DNA of 64,000 nt from Phylloscopus collybita (lineage: Eukaryota; Chordata; Aves; Passeriformes; Phylloscopidae), in the NCBI GenBank assembly GCA_027886175.1, contig JAJNNQ010000011.1, positions 4,340,001 through 4,404,000 of the forward strand. The letters are read 5' to 3'. This document shows, in pieces, positions 9,636-21,850 of this stretch (the stretch's first letter is position 1; each line of letters starts with the position of its first letter). The notes beneath the pieces are model-generated. The model worked only from the letters and a program-made list of their open reading frames with translations. It did no database searches and was not told where the DNA came from. The position numbers were made by a program, and so were the translations under genes.

Positions 9636-10870
9636 TTAGTGGTGGCTCCGTGGGTGTTGGGTCAAGTGAGAGCTGCGTGAGAAGCTCTTCCCACACTGGG
9701 GACACTCGCAGGGCCTCTCCCCGGTGTGGATGTGCTGGTGGCTGACAAGGGTGCAGTTTTGCTTGAAGCCCATCCCGCAGTGGGGGCAGCGGAAGGGCCT
9801 CTCACCCATGTGAATCCATTGGTGCAGGAAGAGACGGGAGCTGCTCTTAAACTTCTTCCTGCATTGATCACACTCGTAGGGCCTCTCCCCGGTGTGGGTC
9901 CTCTGGTGGACAATCAGGGAGGATCTCTGGATGAAGCCCTTCCCACACTCCCCACACTCATAGGGCCGTTCCCCTGTGTGGATCCTCTGGTGGCGGATCA
10001 GATGGGAGCTCGCCCTGAAGCTCTTCCCACACTCAGGACACTCGTAGGGCCTCTCCCCGGTGTGGATGCGCCGGTGGTTGATGAGGGTGAAGTTGCGGTT
10101 GAAGCCCTTCCCGCAGTCGGGGCAGAGGAAGGGCCTCTCCTCCGTGTGAATCCGCTGATGGACAAGGAGATCGGAGCTGCTCTGAAACCTCTTCCTGCAC
10201 TGGTCACACTCATAGGGCCTCACCCCCGTGTGGACCATCTGGTGGCGGATCAGGTGGGAGTTGTGGCTGAAGCTCTTCTCACATTCTCCACATTTGTAGG
10301 GTCTCTCTCCAGTGTGGATTCTCAAGTGGCGGATCAGGTCGGATCTCCAGCTGAAGCTCTTCTCACATTTCGAGCACTTGTGGGGCTTCTCCACGTTTAG
10401 AAACTGCTCAGACACCCCCAGCTGTGACCTCCGGCCACATCTGCGGCTGCGTCTCTGGCCCAGGGTGGGTCTTTCCTCCTGGGATCCCCGAGATCTGCCT
10501 TTGCAGCCCCTCCTCGTGCAGGATCTATGGGGATTTTCCTCCCCATTGGATTCCTGCACCGTGGAGCTGCTCAAAACAGCCTCTTCCACGAGGTTCTGCC
10601 GCAGGGATTTGTCCTCCCTGGACTCCGTCGTCAGCTCCTGGTCTGGGGGAAGAAGGACAAGGAGAGGATGGGATTTGCCTCCGTGCCAGAGACAAGGGGA
10701 AGGAGATCCCTGGCAGGACGGCGTCGGCAGCGGGGTTGTCCTACAGCTGGGGCCTGGGCTGGGCTGGGAGATGGAGCAGGAGAGAGGGGGAAAGTGGCAG
10801 TGACTTCCTCCTCACCTGCCTGGGGCTCCAGGGCCATCTCCCTCTTCCTCGCGGCCTCCTCCTCCTCCAT
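9636..10870 (-). CDS. C2H2 zinc-finger protein ZNF B (type 1, 9 fingers)
   Basis: On the minus strand the coding exons are 10870-10816 (55 nt, ATG at 10870) and 10642-9636 (1007 nt), joined in phase 1, giving 353 residues. Donor and acceptor (CAG|GTGAGG and CCCCCAG) match those of ZNF A. A leader of about 105 residues contains an Arg/Gly cluster ([10 protein letters not shown]) not found in A or F, then nine C2H2 fingers follow, all with their zinc ligands. The closest paralogue is ZNF E (30058-31292), with the same length, finger number and leader. It is tail to tail with ZNF A. Predicted nuclear DNA-binding factor; no effector domain is seen. Confidence 0.9.
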
Positions 10871-11193
10871 CCGGCCAAGGTTTGGGAATAGGAGATCCTG
10901 GTTTGGGTGGGAAAACAAGGGCTGAGCGCGTTGGGTTTGATGGTCCCGCTGCCCAAGCGCAGCTGCAGAAGTCAGCGCCCCTTTCAGCCTCGGAGTCCCG
11001 GACCCCGCTCATCTCCAGGCTCTGCCCGCCAGGACCGGGCCATCGCCACCTGGGACCCCGCAAGATCCCTCCAGGGGCATCTCCGCCTCGGCTTTGGAGT
11101 CCTGCAAGAGCCAAACATCCCCTGCCCCGAAAAAAAACCCTCTCGGAGCCCCCCCCCCGATGGATTTGGGGTGAGCTCCCTCTCCCCGCTCAC

Positions 11194-11560
11194 CTGCGGG
11201 TTCCGGGGTGCGCGATGCTGCCGGAGCCGGGGGAGCTGCGGCCGGAGCGGGCGGGCGGGAAAACCGCGTGGTGTTGCTGCTCCTCCTCTTCCTCCTCTGT
11301 CCCTCCTCTTCCTCCCGCTCCTCCTCCGCTCCCAGCCCGGCCCGGGCGGTGCCGACACCCAAAAGCAGCCGCGCTCTGCCCCGGGGGGGTTCCAAAGCGG
11401 CCCCGCCCCGCGCGGCACCGGGAGCGATCCTGGGAGCAGCGGGAAGGAACTGGGAGCGCTTTCCCTCCCAGAATCGCTCTCACTGGGAGTTCCTGGAGAA
11501 CTCTGCTGTGGGAGGGAGCCCAGGGTGCAGCAGGGGAACAGCTCCTGTCCCTGAGCAGCC
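11194..11560 (-). promoter_or_regulatory. Proximal CpG island and exon 1 of ZNF B
   Basis: Reverse counterpart of 3480-3808. The donor CGCAG|GTGAGC on the minus strand follows 11194. The GC-rich body and the GAGGAGGA run are conserved. Positions 11560-11880 between the two islands are duplicated low-CpG sequence with no gene. Confidence 0.6.
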
Positions 11561-11879
11561 GGAAAAGCCCCGGGGCACGAACTGACCATGGCCCCATTCC
11601 CTGTCTCCCTGCTCTGCCGGGGGAGGAGGTGGAGCTGGAAGGAGGGAGGCGTCAGGGGAGGCTGATTTTAAGGGTTCTAATTTACTTCTCATTGTCGAGC
11701 TCTGAAATTTTGGAGTTTTCTGCCAGAAATCTCTCCCCTCTTCCACTCATCGACAGGAGATTGGGGCAGTTTTCCCTTTTTCGGGGAAATCAAAGAAACG
11801 AACTGATGCTTCTAGGTAGGGGGTAGGAGAAGTGGGGCTCTAGGGCTTCCCTCTGAGTCGGAGGCACCCAGCAGGCAGG

Positions 11880-12385
11880 GCTGGGCAAGGCGGTGCGGGA
11901 GGTGCGGAGAACTTTGTTTGTGTTTTCAGCTCCATCCCGCCTCGGGCCCGGGCCCGTCCCAGGGCTGTTCCTCATCTGCGGCTTTGCCCTCAGACAGCCC
12001 GGGGGCGGGGCCTGAGAGCGCGGGGCGGGGCTGGGCCGTGTGCAGAGCCCGCCCATGGCTCGCTGCCATTGGCTGATGGTGCCGTCACTCCTGACTCTCG
12101 CTGCACGGTGATTGGGCAGAGCGGGCAGAAGGACAGCCCTGGCTTTTCAGGGGCGCCATTTTCGGATCCTCGGTGTGGAGGAGGCGGCGGCGGCGGAGCT
12201 CGGAGGCGGCCCCGGCGCAGGTGGGAGCCGCGCTGGGTTGTGCCGGGGCTCGGGGCTGGCTGCGGGCGGAGGGGGCGGCAGGGAGCTCTGGCTGTCGCTG
12301 GGTTGTGCCGTGTCCGCGCCGTGTTCCCCGTGGCCTGAGGGCGCTGCGGGAGCGGCTGCCCGCGGTCTCCTTCCCGCGGGTGCCT
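11880..12385. promoter_or_regulatory. Distal CpG island of ZNF B
   Basis: Reverse copy of 2535-3130 with the inverted CCAAT boxes (GATTGGG, CATTGGC) and GC boxes kept, and a plus-strand donor GCGCAG|GTGGGAG after about 12220. At about 12385 the island meets env-derived sequence directly; the 375-bp LTR found beside the 2535, 28459 and 37390 islands is absent. The same junction recurs at about 61670, so it was copied as a unit. Confidence 0.55.
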
Positions 12386-12399
12386 GGGCTAAGAGATAA

Positions 12400-13110
12400 T
12401 CTGATCGCAGCATCGATGGGAAATGTCGCGGTCCTCCTTTGAGTGGATTGAGTGGTTATTATTTGGAGGACAGCTTGTAATCTAATGATGCCATTGAAAT
12501 GCTCACTGGGTTCTCTGGCTCCTGATATGAATTTGTTGGGGTTCCCAGGGGCTGGTCCGTGGTGTTGTGGGATTTGTTCTGGTGCCGTTCATCTTTTCCC
12601 CATTTTTGGGTGCTTCCTCCAGCCAGGGCTGCATCAATTTGTCTCTTTTCTGTAGTTAAATCATCACATTCTTGGATTCCCAACTGATTTCTCTGAACTT
12701 GTGGCAGCAGAAACACTCCAGTGCTCTGATGCTCCCTGTGTGACACAGACAGGGACAGCGCATGTTGGACTGGGGAGAGGGGTGATTGCCTCCCACTTAT
12801 TTTAGTGAAGCTTTCTCAACATTTTCCGTTTGCTGTTTCCCTTTTCAGCTGAACCAATTTCTGTTGCAGAGTCAGAGATCCTCACTCCGGCTCTGCCTTT
12901 AGCTGTGCAAATTCTGTCTTTGTGAGCAGGCAGAGCTTGGGCTGAGGGACAGAGGGAATCAGCCCAATTCCTGCCCCAGGCAAGGAGCCCCTGGTGCATT
13001 GTCCACACTTTTCCCCAGCAGGGTTAATTTGCATTTCTAAAGCTCCTCTCCTGCCTGCCTGGAGGAATCTCTCTTCCTGGGCAGCCACTTAATGACTCAC
13101 ATGTGGCCCG
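12400..13110 (-). pseudogene. Endogenous retrovirus env remnant
   Basis: On the minus strand the sequence reads as a broken env-like region: a Cys/Gly/Pro-rich part, then a segment with CDDLTTEKRQIDAALAGG and a WGKDE motif, then the start of the conserved heptad segment (LDYKLSS in a shifted frame, LQAVL in the paralogue at 61570). Stops and frameshifts break it. Copies lie at 38520-39130 (-) and 60931-61650 (+). The env assignment rests on the heptad segment and on position after pol. Fusion-competence motifs are not recognisable. Confidence 0.55.
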
Positions 13111-13124
13111 AGGCAATCTGCTGC

Positions 13125-13170
13125 TTTTTTTTTTTTTTTTTTTTTCCCCATAGTCTGTTAACTTTTTATT
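13125..13170 (-). repeat. Poly(A) tail-like tract inside the ERV
   Basis: T21 at 13125-13145 on the plus strand is A21 on the minus strand. An AATAAA (TTTATT at 13165-13170) lies about 20 nt upstream on the minus strand, the arrangement of a reverse-transcribed mRNA 3' end. The equivalent tracts are at 39165-39285 (long, T-rich with G interruptions) and 60890-60930 (A41). Confidence 0.6.
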
Positions 13171-14400
13171 CGTTTAAGGGTCACCTTTAAAGCTTTTTCT
13201 GGTTTTGCAAAATGGAATTTAAAGGTTAGCTTTGAAAAACCCATGTACCAAAATTTTGTGATCACTGACAGCCACGCACAAACACACACAAAAGCATTCC
13301 AAAGCAATCAAGGTTTTTCTACTTCTTCTTCTAAGACTAAAAATTGATTCTCACAGCCCTGGCCCAAACCTAACTGAGAACTAAAGAGCAGGATTATTGC
13401 AAAAAATTGTTCTAATGGTGTCATCGTGTCACTGAAACTGTAGGAAAAACAAAAATGCTCCAACAATATCTTTAGTGTCAGAGAGTCAAGGCATCACTTG
13501 ATTCTGGCCAGGATGTGCAACAGAAATCATTTCATCCACACATAGCCCGGTGTGCAGAGAAAATCATTCCATGACATGTGAGCTTTACTGGTTTTTTCCC
13601 TAAACTTTTTACAGTCTGAACTCATAGAAATCCCTTGGTTTGATGTTCATTGCTTCCGTGTTGCTGAGATCTCAGGATTTGATTTCCTGTGGGACCCGGA
13701 TTCCTTTGCCTCTGATGTTAATCAGGTCTGCACTCCTGGAATTCCTTCTCAGCCTTTTCCAGCCCAGGTGTCTGCAGCTCTTCCAGAGGCAGTGTCTGGG
13801 GTGGGTGTTGGTTGCTGGTTGCTGATGGGCGTTGATGTTTTGTTGATGGTCGTTCTCTCTGTGGGGATCTTTTGGGCTCTTCCCAGTCTGGTGAGATGTT
13901 CAACTCATCTCTGCTGAGTGGTGTAACATCCCTTCAAATAAAACCTTGAAAATTCCTTTCCCCGGGGCAAAGGCCAACCGAGGCTGAGTGGAGAAATGAA
14001 ATCAAAAACAATTTTAAAGTCGGTCTATTTTCCACCCATCTAAGCCCAGCCAGCCCAGAGTGTGAGTGTGGCTGAGGCCCAGAGTGGAATTCTCCCGGTG
14101 TCTCCCCAGCCCCTGTGGCAGTGCAGGCACAGAAAGCCCTGAAGCTGCAGCAGTGGCAGCAAGGATTGGCCCGCAGTGCCTGGAGATGCCAAGGGAGGGT
14201 GCCCAGGCAGAGCATTCCAGCAGAGGATCTGTGGGCAGGCACAGGGGCTTCCCCCGCTGTGGAGCCCTGGCTGCTGCTCCCTTGCCTTCAGTGCAGGCTC
14301 AGCCGTGGCCTGTTTGACATTCCCAGGCAATTCCAGTTCCTTTGCTGAGCCTGGGAGAGCCATGGCTGGGGCATCAATCATTTGGGGTTTTTATTTTCTC
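13171..14400 (-). other. ERV interior: pol connection remnant and unassigned 3'-UTR-like sequence
   Basis: On the minus strand, 14400-14290 still looks like pol downstream of RT (IDAPAMALPGSAKE, a retroviral connection/RNase H entry pattern). From about 14290 to 13640 the sequence is GC-moderate with short frames. One 61-codon frame (13718-13903) is kept at the same length in the copies at 39854-40039 and 60136-60321. From 13640 to 13171 it is AT-rich and non-coding and ends in AATAAA plus the poly(A) tract. I cannot name the origin of the 14290-13171 part. It may be a separate retroinserted transcript. Confidence 0.4.
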
Positions 14401-15365
14401 CAGCTTTGTTCTCTTTCTCGTGTCCATCCCATAACACTGAGGCTGTCTGGGGTTACAAAGTCACACAATGTTCTGGCTGGAGCACAGAATCCTCAGTGCA
14501 GGTCCTGCAATTCCCTGTTAATCCTCAGAACTGTCACATCTCCTTTTTAGTCCTGGGTAAGGTTATTTCTGAGATTCCTTGGACCTTCTCTGGGTAAATA
14601 CACCAGAAAACTTCAGCCAAAATATGTCCCAAATATTTAATCTTTTTCTCGACCGCTTTTGCTTTTTTATCAAATACTCCAAGATGCTTTTTAGCCTGAA
14701 AACTGAGCCATTTCACAGAGGCTTCTTCTACCACTTCTTGTCCTCCTGACTGGAGCTGGAGTCACCCACACCCTGCATTAACCCAATCCCTGGGGGTGAG
14801 GTGAATTGTTTTGATGTTTTCTGCAAGACTGGCCCCAATCAGGCTGGTGCTTCCCTGCATCCCTGCAGCAGCACCGTCCATGTCTTTCCCATTTTCCCTT
14901 CTCCCTCTTGTTCCCACTCCAAGGCCAAACCCTGTTCACCATCCTGTGTGAGTGGGCATCCCCAGAAAGCATCTTTTCCATCAAGGGCTGAATGGGAGCA
15001 GTGTGAGGAGGGAACCTGGTTCCAGATGGTGTCAGGATCTGAGACTGTGAGGTGCCTGGGTTTCCGAATCTTGTTTATTGTTCTTAGGTCTTGCACCATT
15101 CTGTGGATTCCATCTGATTTCTGGGCTGGCAGCACAGGAGCATTACAGGGAGAGACCCCTGGCTCCAAAATCCCTGCCTTTCCCAGGGGCTCAATACCAG
15201 GCTGTGAGCCCTTCCTTCCCTCCCTGGGAATAGGGGATTGCTTTTAGACCCCACTTGTCCTGGTTGCTTCAGAGGAATTTGGAGAGGCTGGGGATCTGAT
15301 TTTCCCAATTTCCCTGGGGCTGCCCACACTTCTGGGTTCACTTCAGCCCAGGCCTTGCCAGACAT
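14400..15365 (-). pseudogene. Endogenous retrovirus pol remnant (reverse transcriptase)
   Basis: Minus-strand pieces in order: an AWAEVNPEVWA entry segment, VQDLRTINKI, DAFWGCPL, a thumb-like KKIKYLGHILAE, and a KKEM..GLTGNCR segment. These are the spacing and motifs of gammaretrovirus-like RT. The position of the catalytic Tyr-x-Asp-Asp box reads GVGD (14761-14772), and several frameshifts and stops separate the pieces, so the gene is dead. The paralogous copy at 40540-41504 carries the same lesion (40900-40911). The third copy keeps only the first segment (58237-58460). Confidence 0.8.
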
Positions 15366-15576
15366 TTGTCACCAAGGTACAGGAGAACTAGCCTCTGTGT
15401 CACCTTTGACAATATTAATTTGCATTCCCAATTTAGCCATCAAATCCCTTCCCAGTGAATGACAATCACATTTAGGAGCAAATGAAAATTCCTGCATTTC
15501 ACACCCATCCCCACCTCTGCTAAGAGTGGTTGAATAAAACACAGCTGCTCATCTTTCCCACTCGCCCCCTGAATAA

Positions 15577-16190
15577 TCAAAGACATCTTTGGCGTTTTCC
15601 CCCCTTAGGTGTGAGATTGAGAGTGGATGGAGAGGCCCCTGTGTCTGTGAGGAAAGGCCTCCTGTCGATGCAGAGCCACCCTGAATGTTCTCCAGGGCTC
15701 CAGTGCGGTGGGTCCCTGGTGTGATGGGAGCTCTGCCACCCCTCCCAGTCCATGTCCCTGCAGGGGTGGACTTGCTGCTGGTGAGGGTGCTGCTGTCTGT
15801 GCTTGCAGTGTCCTTGTGGCCTGCAGCTGGAAGCCTGATTCCTTGCCAGGGGCTGTTTGGGTGGGCTCTCCCCTGCCCAGGAGGGCAATGCCTCTGCCAG
15901 GTCCTTGTGGCCGAGCCGGTGCCCTGGGTGCTGGGGCCCCCTTGGGCCCTGGGCTTGATCCCTCAGGGGCTGTAGAAACTCTGCCATGGCCTTTGCCTTC
16001 CCCTTGGCCTTTTCCTCCTCCCTTCTTGCCTTCTTCCCCTGCTGTGCCTTTGTGACCAAGTGCTGCAGGGGCTTCTTCTGCCCCTCCTGCAGCCCCCCTG
16101 AGTGCCTGTGGGTGCTCATCCTCTGACAGCTGCTGAGCTTTCTGCAAAACCATTCATTTCTGCAGCGCCCCAAACAAAGTCATTCAAGGA
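15577..16190 (-). pseudogene. Endogenous retrovirus gag end and protease remnant
   Basis: One open minus-strand frame of about 198 codons runs from a Gln/Lys/Glu-rich gag segment, through a degenerate zinc-knuckle-like run (LARNQASSCRPQGHCK), to the protease active-site motif TDTGAS (DTG at 15637-15645), and ends shortly after it. The knuckle has lost at least one cysteine. The protease lacks its C-terminal half. The frame is open in three of the five copies of this region, which probably reflects recent duplication rather than function. Class I retroviral origin is inferred from gag and protease being in one frame and from the adjoining RT. Confidence 0.75.
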
Positions 16191-16926
16191 AAATCTGGAT
16201 CCTTGCAGGTGGAATCCACATTTCCCATCTTCTTCCTCTTTTCCATCATCCTTGTTCTTCCCACAGTGATTCCTGCTGCTGCTTCTTGTCTTCACCATAT
16301 TCCTGCACACTGCCCTTCACCCTTTCCCTTCCCAGCACACCAACACCATCCATCCCCTGTTGTCCAAATCCCTTCTTGACTTACCTAATTGCCCCCCTGG
16401 GTGTCCATGTCCTTAATTACCTCTGGGAGAATGTGCAAACTGCCTCGACATTCCCAAAAGGGACCCTTCAGAGACATTTTGGGATCATCATCCCTTTTGC
16501 TGGGACCCCTTCCTGGCTTTCCCTTTTCCACCCTGCATGGGTGCCCTGCCATGTTTCCTCCCTGAACATCCCAGTGTCCTCGCTGATGAGATTTTCAGTG
16601 CTCTCTCCCTGCTGAATCTTCCCAGCCCCCCTGATCTGTCACTCGTCTGTCTCCTGGACACTCTCGGGTCCCCAGTCAATCCTGGGGGCAGGAGGAGAAG
16701 GGAAAGAGAAGCAGGGATGAAGAACAAAATGGTGAAAGGATGCACGTAGGAGGAGAAGGTGAGATTGTGCAGGAGAAGGAGGAACAGTAGGAGGAAGAAG
16801 AGTGTGAGGAAGAGTAGGGACACAGGAGGAGGAGGAGCAGGAAGAGGAGGCAGCACAAGGTTCCACCCCTCTGTGGATTTTCAGCCTCCCTCCGCCCTGG
16901 GAGTGTTGCCCCCCCACATGCAGCAG
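16191..16926 (+). promoter_or_regulatory. Duplicated spacer and non-coding exon 1 of ZNF C
   Basis: 16191-16700 is spacer found in all blocks. From about 16750 the sequence is a GGAGGAGAAG-rich run, then a Cys/Pro-coding but start-less stretch that ends CAGCAG|GTGAGC after 16926. This donor is shared by ZNF D (minus, 25646) and ZNF H (minus, 56672) and is missing in ZNF G. I take it as the 5' UTR exon of type-2 ZNF genes. The intron (16927-17209) contains short near-repeats of TCTTGGTGTTTTGGAGG. Confidence 0.55.
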
Positions 16927-17143
16927 GTGAGCGGGGAGGGGGATCCAGGATTTTCCTGGGAGTGAATCTTGGTGTTTCTGAGCTTTATTGGGCTAAATGT
17001 TGGTGCTTTGGATTTTTCAAGTAGCTGAATATTTATATTATATAAGAGGTTTTTTTCTGTTTCTTGATTTTTGGAGGACTTTTCTGCTGAATCTTGGTGT
17101 TTTGGAGGTTCTTACAGACATAAGGTGCCGAATGATTTCCTGA

Positions 17144-17977
<834 letters not shown>

Positions 17978-19282
17978 GGGAAGCCCTGGGAGTGCCCTGA
18001 GAGCGGGAAGAGCTTCGTGCGCTGCTCCAGCTCCATCCCCCCTGGGAGGATCGGCGTTGGATGATCCCCAGTGACCCCTGTTGGGTAGAGCCCTGGTTAT
18101 CCCTGTTGGGAAGACACCTGGCTGGGGGAGCTCCACATCTTCCTGGCTCCCTGTGAGCACCTGGATGAACACAGGGGCAGGAACATCCATCGGGACACAG
18201 ACAGACACTGGGAATTCCTTGGGGAGAGTGGATTTGTTGGCTTTCAAACCCAGAAAATCTTTTGTGTTCAATGCTGTCTTCTGGTGGCCTCAAGGAATAC
18301 TGGATGGTCTTGGAGGTCTTTTCCAACCTCAGGGATTCCGTGATTTTGATTTCCCATTGCCTTAAGGCGTCTTCTGTAGTCAGATGGTGATGAACTGAGG
18401 CAAAGATCAAGGTTTCAGAGACAGTGGAGTGGAAACCCCTTCAAAAAAGGTTCTTCCCTCCCTCACAAGCACGTGGATCCTTAGCTGGCATGGACACAGA
18501 AATCCTTTTCTTTTGCTTTTGCAAAGAATGATTTGCTTTTCATTTCCCTTCATCCCTTTAAAAAAATCTAACACTGGGGTAAAAATAAGGACATTGAACT
18601 AAGACCTGGGTGAGGACATGGGGGGACATAGACATGGAGAGTGACGTGGGGACACGTGGATGTGGAGGGAGATGTGGCCATTCCTGGGGACACAGGGGGA
18701 CACGGGCTCAGATGGAGATGTGGTGGACAATGACAGGGATGGAAACCTGGTGGGGAGACAGCCATGGGTGAGGCCATGGTGGGACATGGCCAGTGACATG
18801 TGGGGACATGGCCATGGCCGGTGCCATGGGGGGAACTTGCAGGGGCTGTGGGGGGATGCTGGGTGTGAGGGAGTTGAGGGTTCCTGGGAGGGACTTGGGG
18901 CTTCCTGAGGCCTTTGGGGACCCCAGGACGAGCGGCTCCGGCAGCACTGGGAGACCCTGGTGGAGGTTCTGGGGCAGCAGCTCAAGGAGCCCCTGACCTG
19001 GAGCCCCAGCTGGGCATTGGGCTCCTGGAAGGGAATGAAGGTCCTTGTCCCCAGGAGGGAAATCCCAGCAGCTCCAGGGTGTTGGGGGCAGCTGAGAGGC
19101 CCCAAGACTGAGAGGAAAGACAGACAGAGCTGTCCCTCTCCAAAACTGTCCCCCAAAAATCCCCAAACTCATAGATTCTTTGCAGGAAAAAGCTGCCAGG
19201 AGGTGCCTGAATTAAGGGAAAGGAGAGATGAGACCCTGAGAATGGACAAGAGGGGCCTGGAACCCCCAAACCCAAGAATGGA
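17978..19282. other. 3' flank of ZNF C with GGGGACATGG repeat
   Basis: 17978-18560 is the type-2 3' flank, matching 24176-24564 and 55250-55420 in reverse and 44389-44643 directly. It represents the uninterrupted state at the site where G and H carry an LTR. A degenerate GGGGACATGG/TGGAGATG tandem repeat fills about 18600-18840. The poly(A) signal seen behind ZNF B and E reads AATAAG here (about 18582). No gene is seen. Confidence 0.55.
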
Positions 19283-20125
19283 TGTCTTGGGTTATGCAAC
19301 CAAAAATGTGTGTTCTGTTTCATGTGTTGAAAGCAGCTGGGGAGATGTTTATCTGTTGTTGTGGTGTATTTTTATTGTGTTTCCAATTGCAGGTCAGTTG
19401 TAATGATAAGTTTTATACACCACCCACATTTTGTATTGTTACAGTATATTTTATCCCTAATGGATTGTTCCTTTACCCCTGTATTGTTGGTTTTGCCCTG
19501 TCTGTCTTCCCTAGACCTGTCCTTCCCTCCTCCTACAGAATTGTCAATCCTTCCCTCACCCTGCCCCTTCTTCCAGACCCTTCCCTGTCAATCCCCCAAC
19601 CTTCGACGCCCCAGTGGTTGGTTTAAACTGTTCCCTCCCCTTGTGTTCTTTCATTGCTCTGTGCATTGTACTCCCCGCCTTATGTTCCTCCCCCATGTCA
19701 CCCTCATTGGTTGGAAATTGTATCCTCTCCCCAGACCTCCCCCACTTATAAGCCCCTGCAAGCCCAGGTTCTGTGCCTTTTTCTGTCCCTGACCCTCTGG
19801 GCAATAAACACCTTTGGAAATCCCACAGAAGGCCTCTCCCTGTCCCTTGTCCCTGCCCTGGACATGTGCCACCTGTGCTATAGAGCAGCTGTGCCCTGCA
19901 GCTGCACCCCGGATTGCCTGGCTTTCTGGGGGCAGCCCACTCCTGGCGCCGGTGCCGGGAGCTGGCTGGGCTGAAGGACACCGGCATCGTGTCCTGTCCC
20001 CATTTCTTTGCCTGAGAGCCCCTGAATTTTCTGAGTTATAATAATTTGGAGGGCTGGAATTTGCATTCTCCACTCCAAGGGAGTCTCTGGCTTTCCCTGG
20101 CACACACCTGTCTTTCAAACTAACA
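19283..20125 (+). mobile_element. LTR, ERVL-like, about 843 bp
   Basis: Starts TGTCTTGGGTT and ends AAACTAACA. A TATA-like CTTATAAG is at about 19745 and AATAAA at about 19803. The GAGAGCCCCTGAATTTTC...ATAATAATT segment near 20010 recurs at 22866-22905, and the first 60 bp recur at 46731. Family assignment is tentative. Confidence 0.55.
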
Positions 20126-20499
20126 CCTTTCTCTCAGTTAGTTACAATGTAAAAGTCAGTTATAATAGAAAAGTTAGCTATAATAGTTATACTATAAAAG
20201 TATTTCAGCATTGAGCATTGTGTATTTTAATATGTTGCTAAGGCCTATGATATAAAATCAATTTATTGCGTTGCCTTTTCTGTTGGCTATGCAGTGTACA
20301 CGCAAAGTGATAGATTGTGTTATACCAGAAAGCAGCTGGAAGGAACTATAAATTGTACTGTATCAAAATAATTGTGATGACAACATGCAAAAGCTGACAT
20401 GTGAATGCATAAGGCAATATTGTATTGTCATTGATATTGCCATTGATATTTTTACATTGTCATTTATAACCGCCTCTGCTTCAGGCACCGAGGGGGCTC
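20126..20499. other. AT-rich sequence, nothing recognised
   Basis: Contains near-repeats of TTATAATAG and a run of short TGATATTG units at about 20430-20455. No ORF, RNA gene or element ends could be supported. Confidence 0.5.
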
Positions 20500-20680
20500 A
20501 TTCACCCCCTGCCCCTGCATCCCTGAGAGTCCTCAAGTGCCCCTGAGTGTCCCTGAACATCCCTGAGTGTCCCCGAGTGTCCCTGTATGTTCGCTGAGTA
20601 TCCCCAGGTATCCCCAAGTGTCCCTGAGTGTCCCTGCATGTTCCCTGAGTGTCCCTGAGTGTCCCGAGTGAGGTCACCCC
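20500..20680. repeat. TGTCCCTGAG minisatellite
   Basis: About fifteen degenerate units of TGTCCCTGAG, 10-12 bp each, with ATGTTCCCTGAG and TATCCCCAGG variants. It lies between AT-rich sequence and retroelement remnants. Confidence 0.8.
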
Positions 20681-20839
20681 AGGAATTCCCATCAGGATTT
20701 GGGACAGTTTCAATGAAAATCTCCAGAAAATTCCCCAGTTTTGTCTCAAACACCGTGCAGGGAGAGGGGAGGGGACAAGTGACACCAGCCATGTTCCCGA
20801 TGATGCCATCACCCCAATGATGTCCCCAAGCTGTTAAGA

Positions 20840-21850
20840 ATGGGGCCAGCACACCAGCTCCTTTGAAAAGGCCTTTATTGAAAAACAGCGCTGGGTGGGG
20901 GCCCGAGGGGTCGCGCACACGGCCACTGCTCCCGCTGGACGGCGCCGAGGAGGACACGGCAGAGCTGGGGCTCCCGTCCCCACCAGAGTCCCTGGGAAGT
21001 CACTTGTAGGGTCGTGGTCCGGGGCTGTCACACTGGCCCGGTACTGTCCGGTCATGGCGAGGAGTCGGAGGTCTTTAGTTGGTAGCCGGATGTTCACCAC
21101 TGTTCTCCTCAGCTGAAGAAGTCACTTTCAGTCTTTGGTGTTGTAATGGCTTGTTGCCTTTGGGGTCTTTACCCTGAAATATTGTCCCATCGTTCCCTGG
21201 TGTCTTCTCATTTGCATGTGCGCCATCTTGGGGAGCAGTGGCAGTGGTTCCCGACGGGAAATGGATTCCGGTGTACAATGGAAGGGGATCAATGGAGTGA
21301 AATCATCAATAACAGGTAAGTAATTAACGTCCTTTAACATGAACAGGTGTTGTGGTGTGCCTTTAAGGTTTTCAAGGTGGGCTCCCTTTTGGAGATTCTT
21401 CCCCTCCCCCGGGGTAGGTTTTTCCCAGCCAACCCTGAGGGAATGATTATAATACACCGGGTTTACCAAGCAACCTGAGATTCTGCAGGGGCTGCCCATC
21501 GAAGGAATTGGCCCCGGCAGAGAGGGCCCACCCCTCCTCACAGGTGATTTGACCTTTAGGCTGCCCTTTAGCCCTCGGGTCACGCCCTGTCCCTCTCTGA
21601 TAGGTAGGCTGTGTGCCCTCCCCCTTCCCCCTCTCCCAGGTGAAAACCCAGCACAGGCACATGGTCGGGGTTCTGCTCAGGGCAGTCACACGGTTCAGAA
21701 GTGCTGCTGTAACTGGAATAAAATCTCTGGACAAGACTCCTGAGGCAGATCCGTTTCCTTTCTCCACTGATTCATCCAACCCCTCTGAAGGAGCCATGCA
21801 GGATTCATCTTGCTACATTTACCCTGGGTCCTACGCTGCCTGAAACAAGC
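20840..21850 (-). mobile_element. Unassigned retroelement remnant (minus strand)
   Basis: On the minus strand an AATAAAGGCC signal at about 20870-20880 is preceded by about 0.9 kb with overlapping frames of 151, 116 and 88 codons that read like fragments of one protein (GWALSAGANSFDGQPLQN, TIFQGKDPKGNK, LLAMTGQYRASV). I cannot assign the family. The combination of broken coding sequence and a terminal poly(A) signal suggests an ERV or retrogene relic. Confidence 0.35.

Noticed and set aside
21128..21583. 151-codon minus-strand ORF as a host gene
   Set aside because: It overlaps other broken frames of the same region and ends near an LTR-like poly(A) signal. No splice sites or family were recognised, so it is listed only as a retroelement remnant.
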